A stretch of DNA of 64,000 nucleotides from Granulicella arctica. GTDB lineage: Bacteria; Acidobacteriota; Terriglobia; Terriglobales; Acidobacteriaceae. This document shows, piece by piece, positions 26,369 to 35,024 of this stretch; within the stretch, counting starts at the first letter, position 1; each line of letters opens with the position of its first letter. The translations under genes and the position numbers were made by a program. The stretch covers positions 1 through 64,000 of the forward strand of contig NZ_JAGTUT010000006.1 of the NCBI RefSeq assembly GCF_025685605.1, written 5' to 3'. The notes below the pieces were generated by a model. The model worked only from the letters and a program-made list of their open reading frames with translations, searched no databases and was not told the DNA's origin.

Positions 26369-27013
26369 ATGAGGAAGCCTAGAGAACCTATTTCTACGAA
26401 GAAGTCGGCCCGGAGAGCAGGGAAGGGCCTGCAGATAGGGTACCTGCGCGTAAGCGCCGTCGACCAGAGCGAACTTCGTCAGCTCGAAGGCCTTAAACTC
26501 GACAAGACGTTTACCGACAAAGCTTCCGGTAAGGACGTTCATCGGCCGCAGTTCGAACTGCTGCTCTCCTTCATTCGGGAAGGGGATACGCTGATTTGTC
26601 ATTCGATGGATCGGCTGGCTCGCAACCTGGACGACCTGCGCCGAATCGTTCTGGAATTGACCCGGCGTGGCGTCCACGTCCAGTTCAGGAAGGAGCAGCT
26701 GACGTTTACCGGCGAAGATTCCCCGATGGCTAATCTCCTGTTGAGTGTCATGGGAGCCTTTGCTCAGTTTGAACGGGAGCTTATCCGAGAACGGCAACGC
26801 GAAGGAATTGCCCTGGCGAAGAAGCGAGGAGCGTACGTTGGACGGAAGCGCGCCCTGACACCGGTTCAGGCTGTGGCTTTGCTGAAGCGGGTAGCTGACG
26901 GCGAGTCGAAGGCCGCCCTCGCTCGCGAGCTTGGGCTGACCCGGGATACGGTCTACCGTTATATGAGGCGCGGAACGCAAGACAAACCAGCAGGGAGGAG
27001 AGGTCAGCGATGA
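26369..27013 (+). CDS. Serine recombinase of resolvase/invertase type
   Basis: The catalytic Ser29 is in QIGYLRVSAVDQ. The arginines are in MDRLARNLDDLRR. The long E-helix (ANLLLSVMGAFAQFERELIR) is followed by a C-terminal helix-turn-helix (SKAALARELGLTRDTVYRYM). At 214 residues it is a typical small resolvase/invertase with a 20-residue basic N-terminal addition. The 3' end overlaps the next gene by four bases, so they are co-transcribed. The A/T-rich stretch before it (26300-26360), with TCAGA/TCTGA half sites, may be its recombination site. No transposase accompanies it. Confidence 0.88.
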   Translation: MRKPREPISTKKSARRAGKGLQIGYLRVSAVDQSELRQLEGLKLDKTFTDKASGKDVHRPQFELLLSFIREGDTLICHSMDRLARNLDDLRRIVLELTRRGVHVQFRKEQLTFTGEDSPMANLLLSVMGAFAQFERELIRERQREGIALAKKRGAYVGRKRALTPVQAVALLKRVADGESKAALARELGLTRDTVYRYMRRGTQDKPAGRRGQR

Positions 27014-27351
27014 TGGATTACGGGATGGATGCCTCGGCACTCGAAGAGTACAGCCTCGGCTATCGGGCGAGACTGGCCGGCATGATGTTGTTGGAGGGCG
27101 CTACTGTTGCCTGGTGCTCGGGTTGGGACCATGCGGACACGGATCGCCTGGAGTCTGCACGGCATCGCAAGGTAGTGGACGAAGGCCTGGAAGACAGCTA
27201 CGAAGCGACTTGGGCCGTCCTCTTCGACGCCGGCAGGGAGGCACGGCTGCATGGAATCGGGTTCGATGAGGGACGAACGCAGCCTTGGCAGGCGGGTTGG
27301 GTGAAGACCGACATCAGCGTGGGTGTGTCAGGAAGAGAAGGCAAGGGATGA
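27010..27351 (+). CDS. Hypothetical protein (113 aa) in recombinase-HNH operon
   Basis: Overlaps the recombinase stop (ATGATGG at 27010) and the HNH start (ATGA at 27348-27351), so the three genes form one operon. The protein is acidic and helical (MDASALEEYSLGYRARLAGM, KVVDEGLEDSYEATWAVLFD) without signal peptide or known motif. The order recombinase-hypothetical-HNH suggests a mobile module, but this protein's role is unknown. Confidence 0.6.
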   Translation: MMDYGMDASALEEYSLGYRARLAGMMLLEGATVAWCSGWDHADTDRLESARHRKVVDEGLEDSYEATWAVLFDAGREARLHGIGFDEGRTQPWQAGWVKTDISVGVSGREGKG

Positions 27352-27802
27352 AGAAGGGAATTCAGCGGGCGCTGCACTGCCGGTGTGGACGGGAGAAGAT
27401 CCTGGCCCAGGTATGTGCTCAACCTGCTACACCTTGAAGCGGCAGGACGAAGCGTACTTTGGCGGTCTCAGAGAGCAGGTTCTCGAACGAGACGGCTATG
27501 CCTGTAGGGTATGTGGAGCGTCCGGACGGCGGAAGCGATCGATTGTTGTCCACCACCGGGTTCCCGGCAAGTCGGTGCTAGGCCTCATGATCTCGCTCTG
27601 TCCTGCATGCCACGCCAAGATGAGCCGTACCAGGGCTGTCCTCTCCCACATGCCCCCGCTCCTGTTGGAACTGTGGCGCGAACAGCATCCACGAGCTCAT
27701 GAACAGACCACGCTGAACTTCAAAGTACGACCTCATCCCTTCAGAACGGAACCACTCTTTGAGGAAGAAAGGGAAGCGGCGACTGCTTCTGCTGGTTCGT
27801 AG
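27348..27802 (+). pseudogene. HNH endonuclease, probable one-base frameshift near the N-terminus
   Basis: From ATG 27348 the frame gives MKKGIQRALHCRCGREKILA. It then has to shift by one base near 27410 to continue as CSTCYTLKRQDEAYFGGLRE. The HNH domain follows, with cysteines CRVCGASGRR, the catalytic IVVHHRVPGKS, and CPACHAKM. Relatives I recall in acidobacteria carry both parts in one frame, so a G lost from a GGG run would explain it. The second frame can also start at GTG 27323 or later, so a shorter active enzyme is possible. HNH enzymes nick or cut DNA and often travel with mobile elements. Confidence 0.7.
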
Positions 27803-27807
27803 GCTAA

Positions 27808-27860
27808 GGTGGCGACATTGCCGATAACCCGTTTCCGAAAACCATAAATCTTGCGACTTT
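27808..27860 (+). repeat. Diverged copy of the ~60-bp dispersed repeat
   Basis: Contains GCGACATTGCCGATAACCCG and then TTGCGACTTTAG, sharing the TTGCCGATAAC and CGACTTT blocks of the copies at 46971 and 47664. It lies in the gap between the HNH gene and the DUF2975 gene. Confidence 0.4.
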
Positions 27861-27961
27861 AGATTGTTGAACGAAATTATCGATAAACAGTAAAAATACA
27901 TTGACAAAGGTGATCCTAACCATCAAATTGAGTGCATAAAGGCATCTCAAGGAGACGATCA

Positions 27962-28507
27962 ATGATGCGACCTGAAAACGAAGCGAGGCTGACCAAGATC
28001 AAGAGGATCAGCGTCTTTCTGCGCGTGCTGAGCGTGCTTTATATGGTCAGTTGGGCGTGGATTCTCTGGCTTTTCGCTAGAGGACCTATCTTTTGGCAGG
28101 GACCCAATTGGGGCATTGGAACCGCTTGGTATAGCTACAACGGCGTTGAATTCAAGGTGTACAGCCTTGTCACTCGCGAACGCATCCTCGCAGCCATTTT
28201 CTTTGCTTTTTACTGGGGAAGCGCCATCCTGTGCGGCCTTCAGCTCTTTCGTTTGCTCGGCTTCTACTCCCGCGGAGAAATCTTCACGAGGAAGTCTGCC
28301 GGCCAGCTCCGTCAATGGGGTTTCGCCTGTTTGGCACTGGGCATCTCCAAGCTTAGCTACGCTCTCCTGCCGCTCCTGCTTGCCAACGCCCGGAGCACGC
28401 AGGAGGGAGACCTCAGCATGATCGTGAATGGATTCAGCATCGTGGCGATCTCATGGTTCATGGAGATGGCCGCGGAGATGCGGGAAGAAAACGAACTCAC
28501 GGTCTGA
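27962..28507 (+). CDS. DUF2975-family membrane protein
   Basis: The ATG at 27962 follows GGAG at 27951-27954. Four hydrophobic segments are present (YMVSWAWILWLFA, ILAAIFFAFYWGSAILCGLQ, ACLALGISKLSYALLPLLLA, VNGFSIVAISWFMEMA). The loop GFYSRGEIFTRKSAGQLRQW is typical of DUF2975. These proteins nearly always sit before a small XRE regulator of the YozG type, as here, 11 bases downstream. The pair is thought to be a membrane sensor/regulator unit; its signal is unknown. Confidence 0.85.
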   Translation: MMRPENEARLTKIKRISVFLRVLSVLYMVSWAWILWLFARGPIFWQGPNWGIGTAWYSYNGVEFKVYSLVTRERILAAIFFAFYWGSAILCGLQLFRLLGFYSRGEIFTRKSAGQLRQWGFACLALGISKLSYALLPLLLANARSTQEGDLSMIVNGFSIVAISWFMEMAAEMREENELTV

Positions 28508-28518
28508 CGGAGAACTCA

Positions 28519-28758
28519 ATGCCCATTGTTGTAAACATCGATGTCATGCTGGCACGGCGAAAAATGCGCTTGAATACGTTGGCAGACCTAGTTGGAATCA
28601 CGGCGCAAAACCTGTCCGTGCTCAAGACAGGACGTGCCAAGGCCATTCGCTTCAGCACGCTCGAACGTCTCTGCGTGGCGTTGGAATGCAAACCAGGGGA
28701 CTTGCTGGCGTACGAGCAAGGGTCTGCTTCAAATCTAGCTAGAGAGAACCTCAGGTAA
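28519..28758 (+). CDS. Small XRE (YozG-like) transcriptional regulator
   Basis: The protein is MPIVVNIDVMLARRKMRLNT followed by LADLVGITAQNLSVLKTGRA and LERLCVALECKPGDLLAYE, a complete Cro/C1-type helix-turn-helix of about 70 residues. It is paired with the DUF2975 gene. The C-terminal tail is short. The open frame reaches back to 28453 inside the upstream gene, but ATG 28519 gives the canonical form. Confidence 0.85.
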   Translation: MPIVVNIDVMLARRKMRLNTLADLVGITAQNLSVLKTGRAKAIRFSTLERLCVALECKPGDLLAYEQGSASNLARENLR

Positions 28759-28762
28759 TCTC

Positions 28763-28867
28763 TGTCGTGGGTGATCGTTACAAAGCGGTTGGTGCGTCGG
28801 CTCATGGAAAACGGAGTTTTCGGAAACAACAAAAATCGAAGTCGCCGAAAACACCGACTTTCGCGGA
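28763..28867 (+). repeat. Dispersed repeat, strong copy (cassette-boundary-like)
   Basis: The core at 28806-28867 runs from GGAAAACGG through CGGAAAC and GTCGCCGAAAACACCGACTT to CGCGGA. It includes the inverted pair AAGTCG/CGACTT. Upstream, TGTCGTGGGTGAT...AAAGCGGTT (28763-28790) is shared with 31886-31912. The copy lies between the XRE gene and the next gene. Confidence 0.6.
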
Positions 28868-28991
28868 GGCGCGCCGCCACGCAGGCGCGGGCTGGGGTCA
28901 ATCGAAGACCTAATCGAAGTTGTCGCGGGTCATTTTGGGGCGGCGGGCCATGCAGTTTGCGTAAAACGATTGCACCCGGTACGGTGTTCGC

Positions 28992-29402
28992 ATGCGACTT
29001 CCACTGAGAAAGATAGTTGCGACTCTCACCCTATGCGCTTTGAGTTCCACGATAATGGCGGCGCAACAGCCAGTCCAGTCCTCGTCTAGACAATCAGCTG
29101 TGGCAACAAAGGTTGCGACGCTTAGAGCCGGTGACAAAATCAGTGTCCTATTCATGCATGATGCTGAACGTTACGGAACGTTTCAATCTTCGCAACAGGA
29201 TGAATTTACCTTCCGTGACGTAGACCAGAACGTTGATGTGACGTTCCCTTATGCGGATGTTAAGAAGGTGAAGAGTGGGTATGGCGGTTACAATTCTGTC
29301 ACCCATAAACACACTGACCACGCCAAGGCATATATAGGAATCGGAATAGCGACTGGCCTAATTGTCGGAGTTGTTGTTGCCGCTGCAGCTGCCAAGAACT
29401 AG
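28992..29402 (+). CDS. Secreted or membrane-anchored small protein (136 aa)
   Basis: Signal peptide (LRKIVATLTLCALSSTIMAA), then a domain LRAGDKISVLFMHDAERYGT...FPYADVKKVKSGYGG. This resembles small SH3/Sm-like beta domains common in acidobacterial secreted proteins. A final glycine/alanine-rich hydrophobic helix (YIGIGIATGLIVGVVVAAAA) could anchor it in the membrane. No enzymatic motif. It stands alone between two copies of the dispersed repeat, as a gene cassette would. Confidence 0.7.
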   Translation: MRLPLRKIVATLTLCALSSTIMAAQQPVQSSSRQSAVATKVATLRAGDKISVLFMHDAERYGTFQSSQQDEFTFRDVDQNVDVTFPYADVKKVKSGYGGYNSVTHKHTDHAKAYIGIGIATGLIVGVVVAAAAAKN

Positions 29403-29538
29403 TAGTTGTGTCAAACCAGAAGCCTAGGCCACGCTTGATTGCAAAGCTTGTACTATCTGTAACCAGTCCTCTAGACGGTGACAGGCCGCTCTTATTTCGG
29501 CTGCAGAGGACGGTTCAGCGGGTAAAGCGTTGTGCACG

Positions 29539-29785
29539 CAAAACGGCATTAGCGGAAAGAACAGCATTGCAGCAGAGGCAAGGTCTGCGCCCGACCGTTA
29601 CTCGCAGACGGTGCCCAAGTGCCTGGGCGCGGTCAGCATTACCCTCTGGCCCCTTTCGGGGCGGCCCTTCCCCCCTGCTGCACCGACAGAATATCCCAGA
29701 GTTAGAGGGAGACCTCACTTGTACGCGGAAAACGGCATTCGCGGCAACTTCGGCTTGTTGTTGCCGAAGACCCGACTTTGCGGAA
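29539..29785 (+). repeat. Dispersed repeat, half copy plus strong copy
   Basis: A half copy, AAAACGGCATTAGCGGAAAG, occurs at about 29539-29558. A full copy follows at 29727-29785: GGAAAACGGCATTCGCGGCA, then TTGTTGCCGAAGACCCGACT and TTGCGGAA. The 170 bases between hold no clear gene. The order of blocks matches the copy at 28806-28867. Confidence 0.6.
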
Positions 29786-29841
29786 GCTACTCGAAACGCC
29801 GCCTTGTCTGTGGCAGCACGAGCAGAGCGGAACTCAACAGG

Positions 29842-30243
29842 CTAGGAATCAAAAAGCAGAGCGAGATGAAGAAGCCGAACCCGCCTTCCGACCGTTGCGA
29901 AGTCATCCCTCGGGTGAAGGGTGGCGAACAAGAGCCACAATGCAATGCAAAGGATTGTTATGCCTGCTGTCAATGACAGCCACCAAGCCCACGGTTTTCG
30001 CCGAGCTAAGCTGACTATCAGGTATCCGGCTACGGCAGCAGCAAGCGCGAAAACCGCACTGTCTCGAAATCGAGATCCGAAGAATGGGATCGCCTGTTTG
30101 TCCAACCAAGGCGATGCAGCATAGAAAAGCAAGAGTGAGAAGAACGTGACACCGAACAAACAGACGATTGCTATCGCTGCGTTCCCAGCACTATTTGAAG
30201 TCGAAGAGCGATTTTTCGTGTGTTGCTCAGGTTCACCGTCCAT
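29842..30243 (-). CDS. Small integral membrane protein (133 aa)
   Basis: Three hydrophobic segments: AAIAIVCLFGVTFFSLLLFY, DSAVFALAAAVAGYLIVSLA and WWLSLTAGITILCIALWLLF. The N-terminal 25 residues are polar and cytoplasmic. No family assigned. The 3' end approaches the dispersed repeat at 29727-29785. Confidence 0.6.
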   Translation of the reverse strand: MDGEPEQHTKNRSSTSNSAGNAAIAIVCLFGVTFFSLLLFYAASPWLDKQAIPFFGSRFRDSAVFALAAAVAGYLIVSLARRKPWAWWLSLTAGITILCIALWLLFATLHPRDDFATVGRRVRLLHLALLFDS

Positions 30244-30420
30244 CCTCGTACAGTTTAGCTGAACCTCGACACTCCTTGGAAACGGAGTTATGGGAAACTA
30301 GGCCCCTTGCAGCGCAACTAGCGCCTCTCCCGACGCGCTACTCTTTGCAAGCCGCTGAGCGCCGGGAGCTCAACAGCGGGCCCCCACTACTAACCTCATC
30401 AGTCGTTTATACTTTCGCAC

Positions 30421-31701
30421 ATGCAACGAACCGGACTGTGTTGCTCGGTGTGGATGTGGCTTGCCAGCATCATCCTTGTATTATCGGTCGTCACGAGTGT
30501 TTCGGGGTGGGGTGCAGGACAGACGACCATCCAGCATCGTTTAGTGACGCCGGGATCGATAAGCGGCCGCGTGACTCTTGACGATACAAACGGTCCAGCG
30601 CGGTTTGCCGCCGTTTCGATCCAGCCGGTCGAGCCTTCTTCATCTGTGGCCGATGCAGCAAAGCAGAAGGACGGCGATCCGGGCATCCTAACCGTATCGC
30701 GCATCGTGCGTACCACAGTGGATGGGAGCTTTCTGATTTCCCACGTTGCACCCGGTACTTACTACGTAATGGTCGACGCGGATCCGTATCTTTCTGCAGC
30801 CGGCTTGCTGACACGCGAGCAGCTGGATCACCCAACCAAGAAGATCGCCGATCTTATGGCAAGGTTGCTCGTCCCGGTTGTTGTGATGTCAGGTAGGAAC
30901 TCAACGGCGGATGTGCGGCTACATCGGGGAGGCAGCCTTAGCGGAACCGTTCGCTTTGACGACGGGGCGCCGTTCGAGGCAAGTGTGCGGCTTTTCCGCA
31001 TGGAGGACAAGGGCGTGTGGAAGGAGTTCCATGCCCATCTTTCAGGAGGCAATGCTTCTGTCGACGACCTGGGGCGCTTTCGCTTTGTGGGGCTACCAGA
31101 GGGATCGTACCGCGTGAGTGCCACTTTGTCGGTAGATGAGGAGTTCATGTCTCGACGTCGCACTACGATAGAGGGCTGGATGTCACGGAGCCTCTACTCA
31201 CTCCAGATCTATAGCCCGAATACGACGCGGGAGAAGGATGCGAAGATCTATCAGCTCTCGGATGGACAGGACGAAGAGGGTGTTCAGATTGAGGTGCCTC
31301 TTGGAAAACTGCACTCACTTGCGGGATCACTGGTAGAAAAAGCATCAGGACGCCCGATCAATGCCGGCCATGTTTCGGTGTTGTTTGCTGACGACGGGAA
31401 GGAACTCATGTCAACGGATGTGAGTGCAGAGGACGACGCATTTCACCTAGCGTTTGTACCGGAAGGGAGCTACACCCTTAGAGTCACCAACGCACGGGAT
31501 GCCGACAGAATCGAAGTGCTCAACCCATCCGGAGCGGTTCCTCCGTCTAATACAAAGGAGAAGACGTTGCAGAGCTTTGGCCAGACGACACAATCCATCA
31601 CCGTGACGACCGATGTGCAAGGCCTGCTGATCGCTGTTCCATCGTCCAACCACACTGACGCGGCGGCGGTAGTCAGTCCGGGAGCAGACTCTCTCCCATA
31701 G
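30421..31701 (+). CDS. Secreted protein with carboxypeptidase-regulatory (Cna-B-like) domains
   Basis: An N-terminal signal segment (WMWLASIILVLSVVTSVSGW) precedes repeated beta-sandwich modules with the hallmark GSISGRVTLDDTNGPARFAA ... VAPGTYYVMVDA, then GSLSGTVRFDDGAPF ... LPEGSYRVSATL, then HSLAGSLVEKASGRPINAGH ... VPEGSYTLRV. Three such modules in 426 residues indicate a structural or adhesive extracellular protein, common in acidobacteria. No catalytic domain is present. It is the last gene before a repeat-rich gap. Confidence 0.8.
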   Translation: MQRTGLCCSVWMWLASIILVLSVVTSVSGWGAGQTTIQHRLVTPGSISGRVTLDDTNGPARFAAVSIQPVEPSSSVADAAKQKDGDPGILTVSRIVRTTVDGSFLISHVAPGTYYVMVDADPYLSAAGLLTREQLDHPTKKIADLMARLLVPVVVMSGRNSTADVRLHRGGSLSGTVRFDDGAPFEASVRLFRMEDKGVWKEFHAHLSGGNASVDDLGRFRFVGLPEGSYRVSATLSVDEEFMSRRRTTIEGWMSRSLYSLQIYSPNTTREKDAKIYQLSDGQDEEGVQIEVPLGKLHSLAGSLVEKASGRPINAGHVSVLFADDGKELMSTDVSAEDDAFHLAFVPEGSYTLRVTNARDADRIEVLNPSGAVPPSNTKEKTLQSFGQTTQSITVTTDVQGLLIAVPSSNHTDAAAVVSPGADSLP

Positions 31702-31828
31702 CGTTGGCAGACGGGAGTACAACTGCGCGGAGACCACGTATGAGTCCTAAGGAGTCGACCGGTCCTAAGTCCGGACAAGGAAGATCCGTCCGTTTAACAG
31801 AGTGCTTCAATGTTTAGCAGCTTTGACT

Positions 31829-31948
31829 CCCCCGTCGTTGCCCAAAGTACCGACGTGGCGGGAGTCTCCCGCCGAAGACCGGAGTTGTCGTGGGTGATGC
31901 TTTATAGCGGTTACCGCTTGTTCTGACGAGAGATAACGCCGTTTTCAG
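31829..31948. repeat. Dispersed-repeat cluster
   Basis: Includes ACCGGAGTTGTCG (shared with 48830-48843) and TGTCGTGGGTGAT...TAGCGGTT at 31886-31912 (shared with 28763-28790). The inverted left block AACGCCGTTTTC (31936-31947) is the complement of the GAAAACGGCxT start of other copies. A short inverted repeat GGCGGGAGTCTCCCGCC lies at 31857-31873. Confidence 0.5.
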
Positions 31949-32135
31949 TCTTTATTGAAATTCGGTCGTGGCACCGTGTGACATAGATAAGTTCTTTGCT
32001 GTCGAGCGAGAACCGCAGCGAATCCCCAGCAAACCAACGAGGATTGCCACCAAACTTCCTAAATTGCGTGTCGGCTCGGCCCTGAGGATGGAGTTCTTTT
32101 TCCGTCCAGAGATCTTCCAACGTGAAGCGCTGCAC
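31911..32135 (-). CDS. Possible small protein or fragment (74 aa)
   Basis: MQRFTLEDLWTEKELHPQGR continues with GGNPRWFAGDSLRFSLDSKE, a beta-rich text that could be part of a larger protein. Its last dozen residues are translated from the dispersed repeat, so the C-terminus may be accidental. No start signal is clear. Confidence 0.3.
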   Translation of the reverse strand: MQRFTLEDLWTEKELHPQGRADTQFRKFGGNPRWFAGDSLRFSLDSKELIYVTRCHDRISIKTENGVISRQNKR

Positions 32136-32290
32136 AACAGTTCCCCCGTCGGGGCGCCTATGCCTTCGATCCCCGGCGCGTGGCGCTGCTGTTGCTGGGA
32201 GGCGATAAGACCGGCGATGGTCGATGGTATGAGAAGGCCATACCGCGGGCCGAGAAGATCTATGCGAAGCACCTGGAGGAGTTGGGATGA
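32126..32290 (+). pseudogene. HigB-like toxin, C-terminal fragment
   Basis: The frame reads YAFDPRRVALLLLGGDKTGD followed by GRWYEKAIPRAEKIYAKHLE, the conserved end of RelE/HigB-type (phage Gp49-like) toxins. The first half of the toxin is missing; an upstream stop lies at 32123. Its stop overlaps the antitoxin start (ATGA at 32287-32290) as in intact modules. Confidence 0.75.
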
Positions 32291-32589
32291 AAAGCTGGGC
32301 AAAGATTCGTGGAGAAATGCCGCTGGAGAGTCAGGCGCGCCTGGATGCTCGCCTAGAGGAAACGCTGGCGTCGATGCCGCTGGACAAGATGCGGAAGGCT
32401 CCTAGCTTGACCCAGGTAGCCGTAGCGGAACGTCTGCATGTCGATCAGGGTTCCGTATCCAAACTCGAAGGCCGAACCGATATGTACCTCAGTACCCTGC
32501 GGGAGTACGTGGAGGCTCTCGGAGGCACGCTGGAGCTGAGAGCAGACTTCCCCGATGGGTCGATCAATATCGACCTGCACGCTTCCTAA
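32287..32589 (+). CDS. higA: HigA-like XRE antitoxin
   Basis: An N-terminal helix (LESQARLDARLEETLASMPL) is followed by a Cro/C1 helix-turn-helix (LTQVAVAERLHVDQGSVSKL) and the typical continuation DMYLSTLREYVEALGGTLEL. This order matches antitoxins of HigBA modules with the toxin gene first. The toxin gene before it is truncated, so the antitoxin is an orphan. A strong terminator follows. Confidence 0.8.
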   Translation: MKSWAKIRGEMPLESQARLDARLEETLASMPLDKMRKAPSLTQVAVAERLHVDQGSVSKLEGRTDMYLSTLREYVEALGGTLELRADFPDGSINIDLHAS

Positions 32590-32641
32590 ACTTCCCCGTC
32601 GTCGGAGCTGTGGGCAAAGTGGGCGGCGCGTAGCGACGTCC

Positions 32642-32667
32642 ACGGCGGCTTCTGCCGCCGTCTTTTC
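32642..32667 (+). terminator. Intrinsic terminator after higA
   Basis: An 8-bp GC-rich stem ACGGCGGC/GCCGCCGT (32642-32649, 32654-32661) with a TTCT loop, followed by CTTTTCC. Good rho-independent form. Confidence 0.8.
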
Positions 32668-32888
32668 CATAGCTAAGTCTTTGCTTGGGTTGGGGTGGAG
32701 TAGTCGCCTGCCAAAGAGAAACGAAGAACACAACATGATTGCTGCACATGTGACCGCACCATAGCCTGTCGTCTTTGAAGCGGTCCAGTGAATGTCCATG
32801 CCAAGAGACCCCAGTAGGACTCCGAAGAAACGAACCGTCGCAAGCAGTAATAAAGGGAAAGAGCAGCAGACGTAAGCCGAGCGCAGAT

Positions 32889-33125
32889 CTACTTGTCGAG
32901 ATGGCCGTTGCCTCGAAAACCCCGGAGCGTAAGCACAGCACCCGCTACTATGAGCAACGCTGGGAAGGCGAAGAACAACAGGCCTACCGCAGAATGCACA
33001 CCCATGATGAACATGTGGTGGAGGAATAAACCTAACGTGGCATATGCCGCGACAAGGCCAAAGCCCAATGTCATCAGGCTGCCGCCCACAAATCCGAGCA
33101 GAGTATGCCTTGTGGATGGGTTCAT
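32889..33125 (-). CDS. Small membrane protein (78 aa)
   Basis: Two hydrophobic segments (LLGFVGGSLMTLGFGLVAAY, and HSAVGLLFFAFPALLIVAGA) joined by a short loop FLHHMFIMG. No family recognised. It lies 24 bases downstream of the neighbouring minus-strand gene and is probably co-transcribed with it. Confidence 0.5.
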   Translation of the reverse strand: MNPSTRHTLLGFVGGSLMTLGFGLVAAYATLGLFLHHMFIMGVHSAVGLLFFAFPALLIVAGAVLTLRGFRGNGHLDK

Positions 33126-33148
33126 GACTTCAATCCTGTTCCTGGTTG

Positions 33149-34087
33149 CTAGCTGATTTCTTTAACGTGAGAGTCAATCCCGAAGAGCGAGACCTTGAGA
33201 CATTTGAATGAATCCGAAGAGAACTCTTCGAGCAGTGTCTTGAAGTTTAGAAGTGCACGACGCTCGATTTCCTCACGCCCTTGGCAAGGAGCGCAGGAGG
33301 AACTGCACCACATCGCATCTGTAATGGTGATGCAAAATTTAGGCAACTCCGGTCGGTTTTCAAGGTGCTTAAGCGTAGCTTCTTTCATGTCGACCGATTC
33401 CCAGGGCAGGGCTGATCGACGTAAGTAGGCACGGGCATACTCGGCAACAAGTCGCGCTAGGTGATCGTTGTGAAGGCGTGGGATGTCACATAATGCAGCG
33501 AGTACGACCTTGGCATCTCGATTCTCTGCGTTGGCCAAGCGAACCTGCTGCGCTACATACGTCGCTGCGCTTTTGCGTAACTGCAACTCTGCCCCGTAAT
33601 GATCGGGGTCGGTGCCAGCGATCTCCCCGTCGGCAAACATGACGAAGTCAATTTCGAACATCAGCTCGACAGCCTGGTAGTCGAGGGAGGAAGTTGAACC
33701 TGCTGCCATGATGCCGCCGCCTGCTAACACACGATTGATGAGAGCTTCGTCCACACTGCCAGCCTGAGTCACAAGTAGCCGAGATCCGGGCGACATCACT
33801 GGGCGATAGACATCAACCGCATAGCTGTCGCTCGAACTAGTCTTCTTTCGGTTTTTACCCTCAGCATCAACGAACACCCACCGGTAACGCAACGCGGTGA
33901 TCTCTTTTTCAGATTGATTTTCAATGACAATAGCGGTTTCAGCGGCCTCTGGATCTTGGGCGAAATGTCGAAGGGGAGAGTCTTCCTGCATCTTCTCGAA
34001 GACCTTCCGAAAGACGAGGGAATCCTTCTCTCGGTAGGGTGTGAGCACTACGTAATCACTCGGACTAGGAATGAGCTGTAATCGCAT
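33149..34087 (-). CDS. Hypothetical protein (312 aa)
   Basis: No signal peptide. The N-terminal half contains immunoglobulin-like strands (AAETAIVIENQSEKEITALR, RWVFVDAEGK). The C-terminal half is helical and ends near CSSSCAPCQGREEIERRALL, a cysteine cluster that could bind metal. Relatives may exist in acidobacteria, but I cannot name a family. It is adjacent in the same direction to the secreted protein gene upstream. Confidence 0.6.
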   Translation of the reverse strand: MRLQLIPSPSDYVVLTPYREKDSLVFRKVFEKMQEDSPLRHFAQDPEAAETAIVIENQSEKEITALRYRWVFVDAEGKNRKKTSSSDSYAVDVYRPVMSPGSRLLVTQAGSVDEALINRVLAGGGIMAAGSTSSLDYQAVELMFEIDFVMFADGEIAGTDPDHYGAELQLRKSAATYVAQQVRLANAENRDAKVVLAALCDIPRLHNDHLARLVAEYARAYLRRSALPWESVDMKEATLKHLENRPELPKFCITITDAMWCSSSCAPCQGREEIERRALLNFKTLLEEFSSDSFKCLKVSLFGIDSHVKEIS

Positions 34088-34116
34088 GGGAGATCACTCT
34101 GCAAAGAACACTCCTA

Positions 34117-34992
34117 TTATGGCGTTTTCAAATCGCCTTTCGCTATGCACGAATCGCCCGGCATCTTTTCCCATTCGGTCGCTCTTGGTGCCTGGTTTGG
34201 ACCAGAGGGCCAGGCACCGGAAAAGGTCATCCCATCCTCCGCAATCTTTGCGGTGAATGAGTGAGAGCAACACATCGCTGTATAAGCTCGCAGCTCGACC
34301 GTAATCTGATCGGGGGCGTCCAGTTTTGCTTTTGCAATCTCTCCATAATGCTCTCGCGTCTGTGCCGGGGGCTGGATGCCATTTGCATATCGCACCCGTC
34401 CGGGGATCATGATGTCGTCGGACCACGCGGCCAAAGTTTCATCCTGCTGCTGAGCAATATGCACACAGTTGTTCATCATGCCGCCGCCCTTCTGGAACCA
34501 CGTTCCCACAAAAGGACTTTTCGTCAATTTTGAGGCTGGGCGCTTGAGCACAACCTCTTTTTGGAACGGGCCTCGCTCGAACAGGCCGGTCCATGTCTGC
34601 GATTCTGGGTGCCAGACCAGTTCCACATCCGTTGTAGGGAGATCGGCTTTACCAGTCAGGTGAATCCCTAGCCGATGCCCGTCCCAGCTCGCACCGCCAT
34701 TCGGTGCGTTGAAAAAGTTGAAGCCAAAGGGCTCTACATCTGGACCCGCGCGTTGGTAGAGGCCGACGGTGAACTCTCCCTCCAATTGAGGCTGGCCTGC
34801 GAGACTTGCGGGTGTCCCGTGAATGTATGTGGTCAGGATGATGTTCATGCCCACTGCGCCACCATGACCGTCCGAAACCTCCCATCGCCCGGCCAAGGCT
34901 TCTGGGTTAGGTACCAGGGAGGCGTCCTGCTGCGCGTTTCCTACTCCACTCGCAAGCAACACCATCAGGCTAAGACGTATCCAGGTGCGCAT
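34117..34992 (-). CDS. Secreted hypothetical protein (291 aa)
   Basis: The start at 34992 gives a good signal peptide (MRTWIRLSLMVLLASGVGNA) and a predicted cut before QQD. The mature protein begins with GRWEVSDGHGG and ends in a region with FVGTWFQKGGGMMNNC and AMCCSHSF. Two repeats of a lipocalin-like GxW pattern (LAGRWEVSDG, FVGTWFQKGG) suggest two beta-barrel or sandwich domains. The frame is open to 35076, but the longer form hides the signal peptide. Function unknown. Confidence 0.65.
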   Translation of the reverse strand: MRTWIRLSLMVLLASGVGNAQQDASLVPNPEALAGRWEVSDGHGGAVGMNIILTTYIHGTPASLAGQPQLEGEFTVGLYQRAGPDVEPFGFNFFNAPNGGASWDGHRLGIHLTGKADLPTTDVELVWHPESQTWTGLFERGPFQKEVVLKRPASKLTKSPFVGTWFQKGGGMMNNCVHIAQQQDETLAAWSDDIMIPGRVRYANGIQPPAQTREHYGEIAKAKLDAPDQITVELRAYTAMCCSHSFTAKIAEDGMTFSGAWPSGPNQAPRATEWEKMPGDSCIAKGDLKTP

Positions 34993-35024
34993 GGGGAATC
35001 CTTTAGAACCGTCTGCAAGTGACT

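Noticed and set aside
26273-27040. 255-codon minus frame over the serine recombinase
   Set aside because: Antisense of a complete resolvase with catalytic serine.
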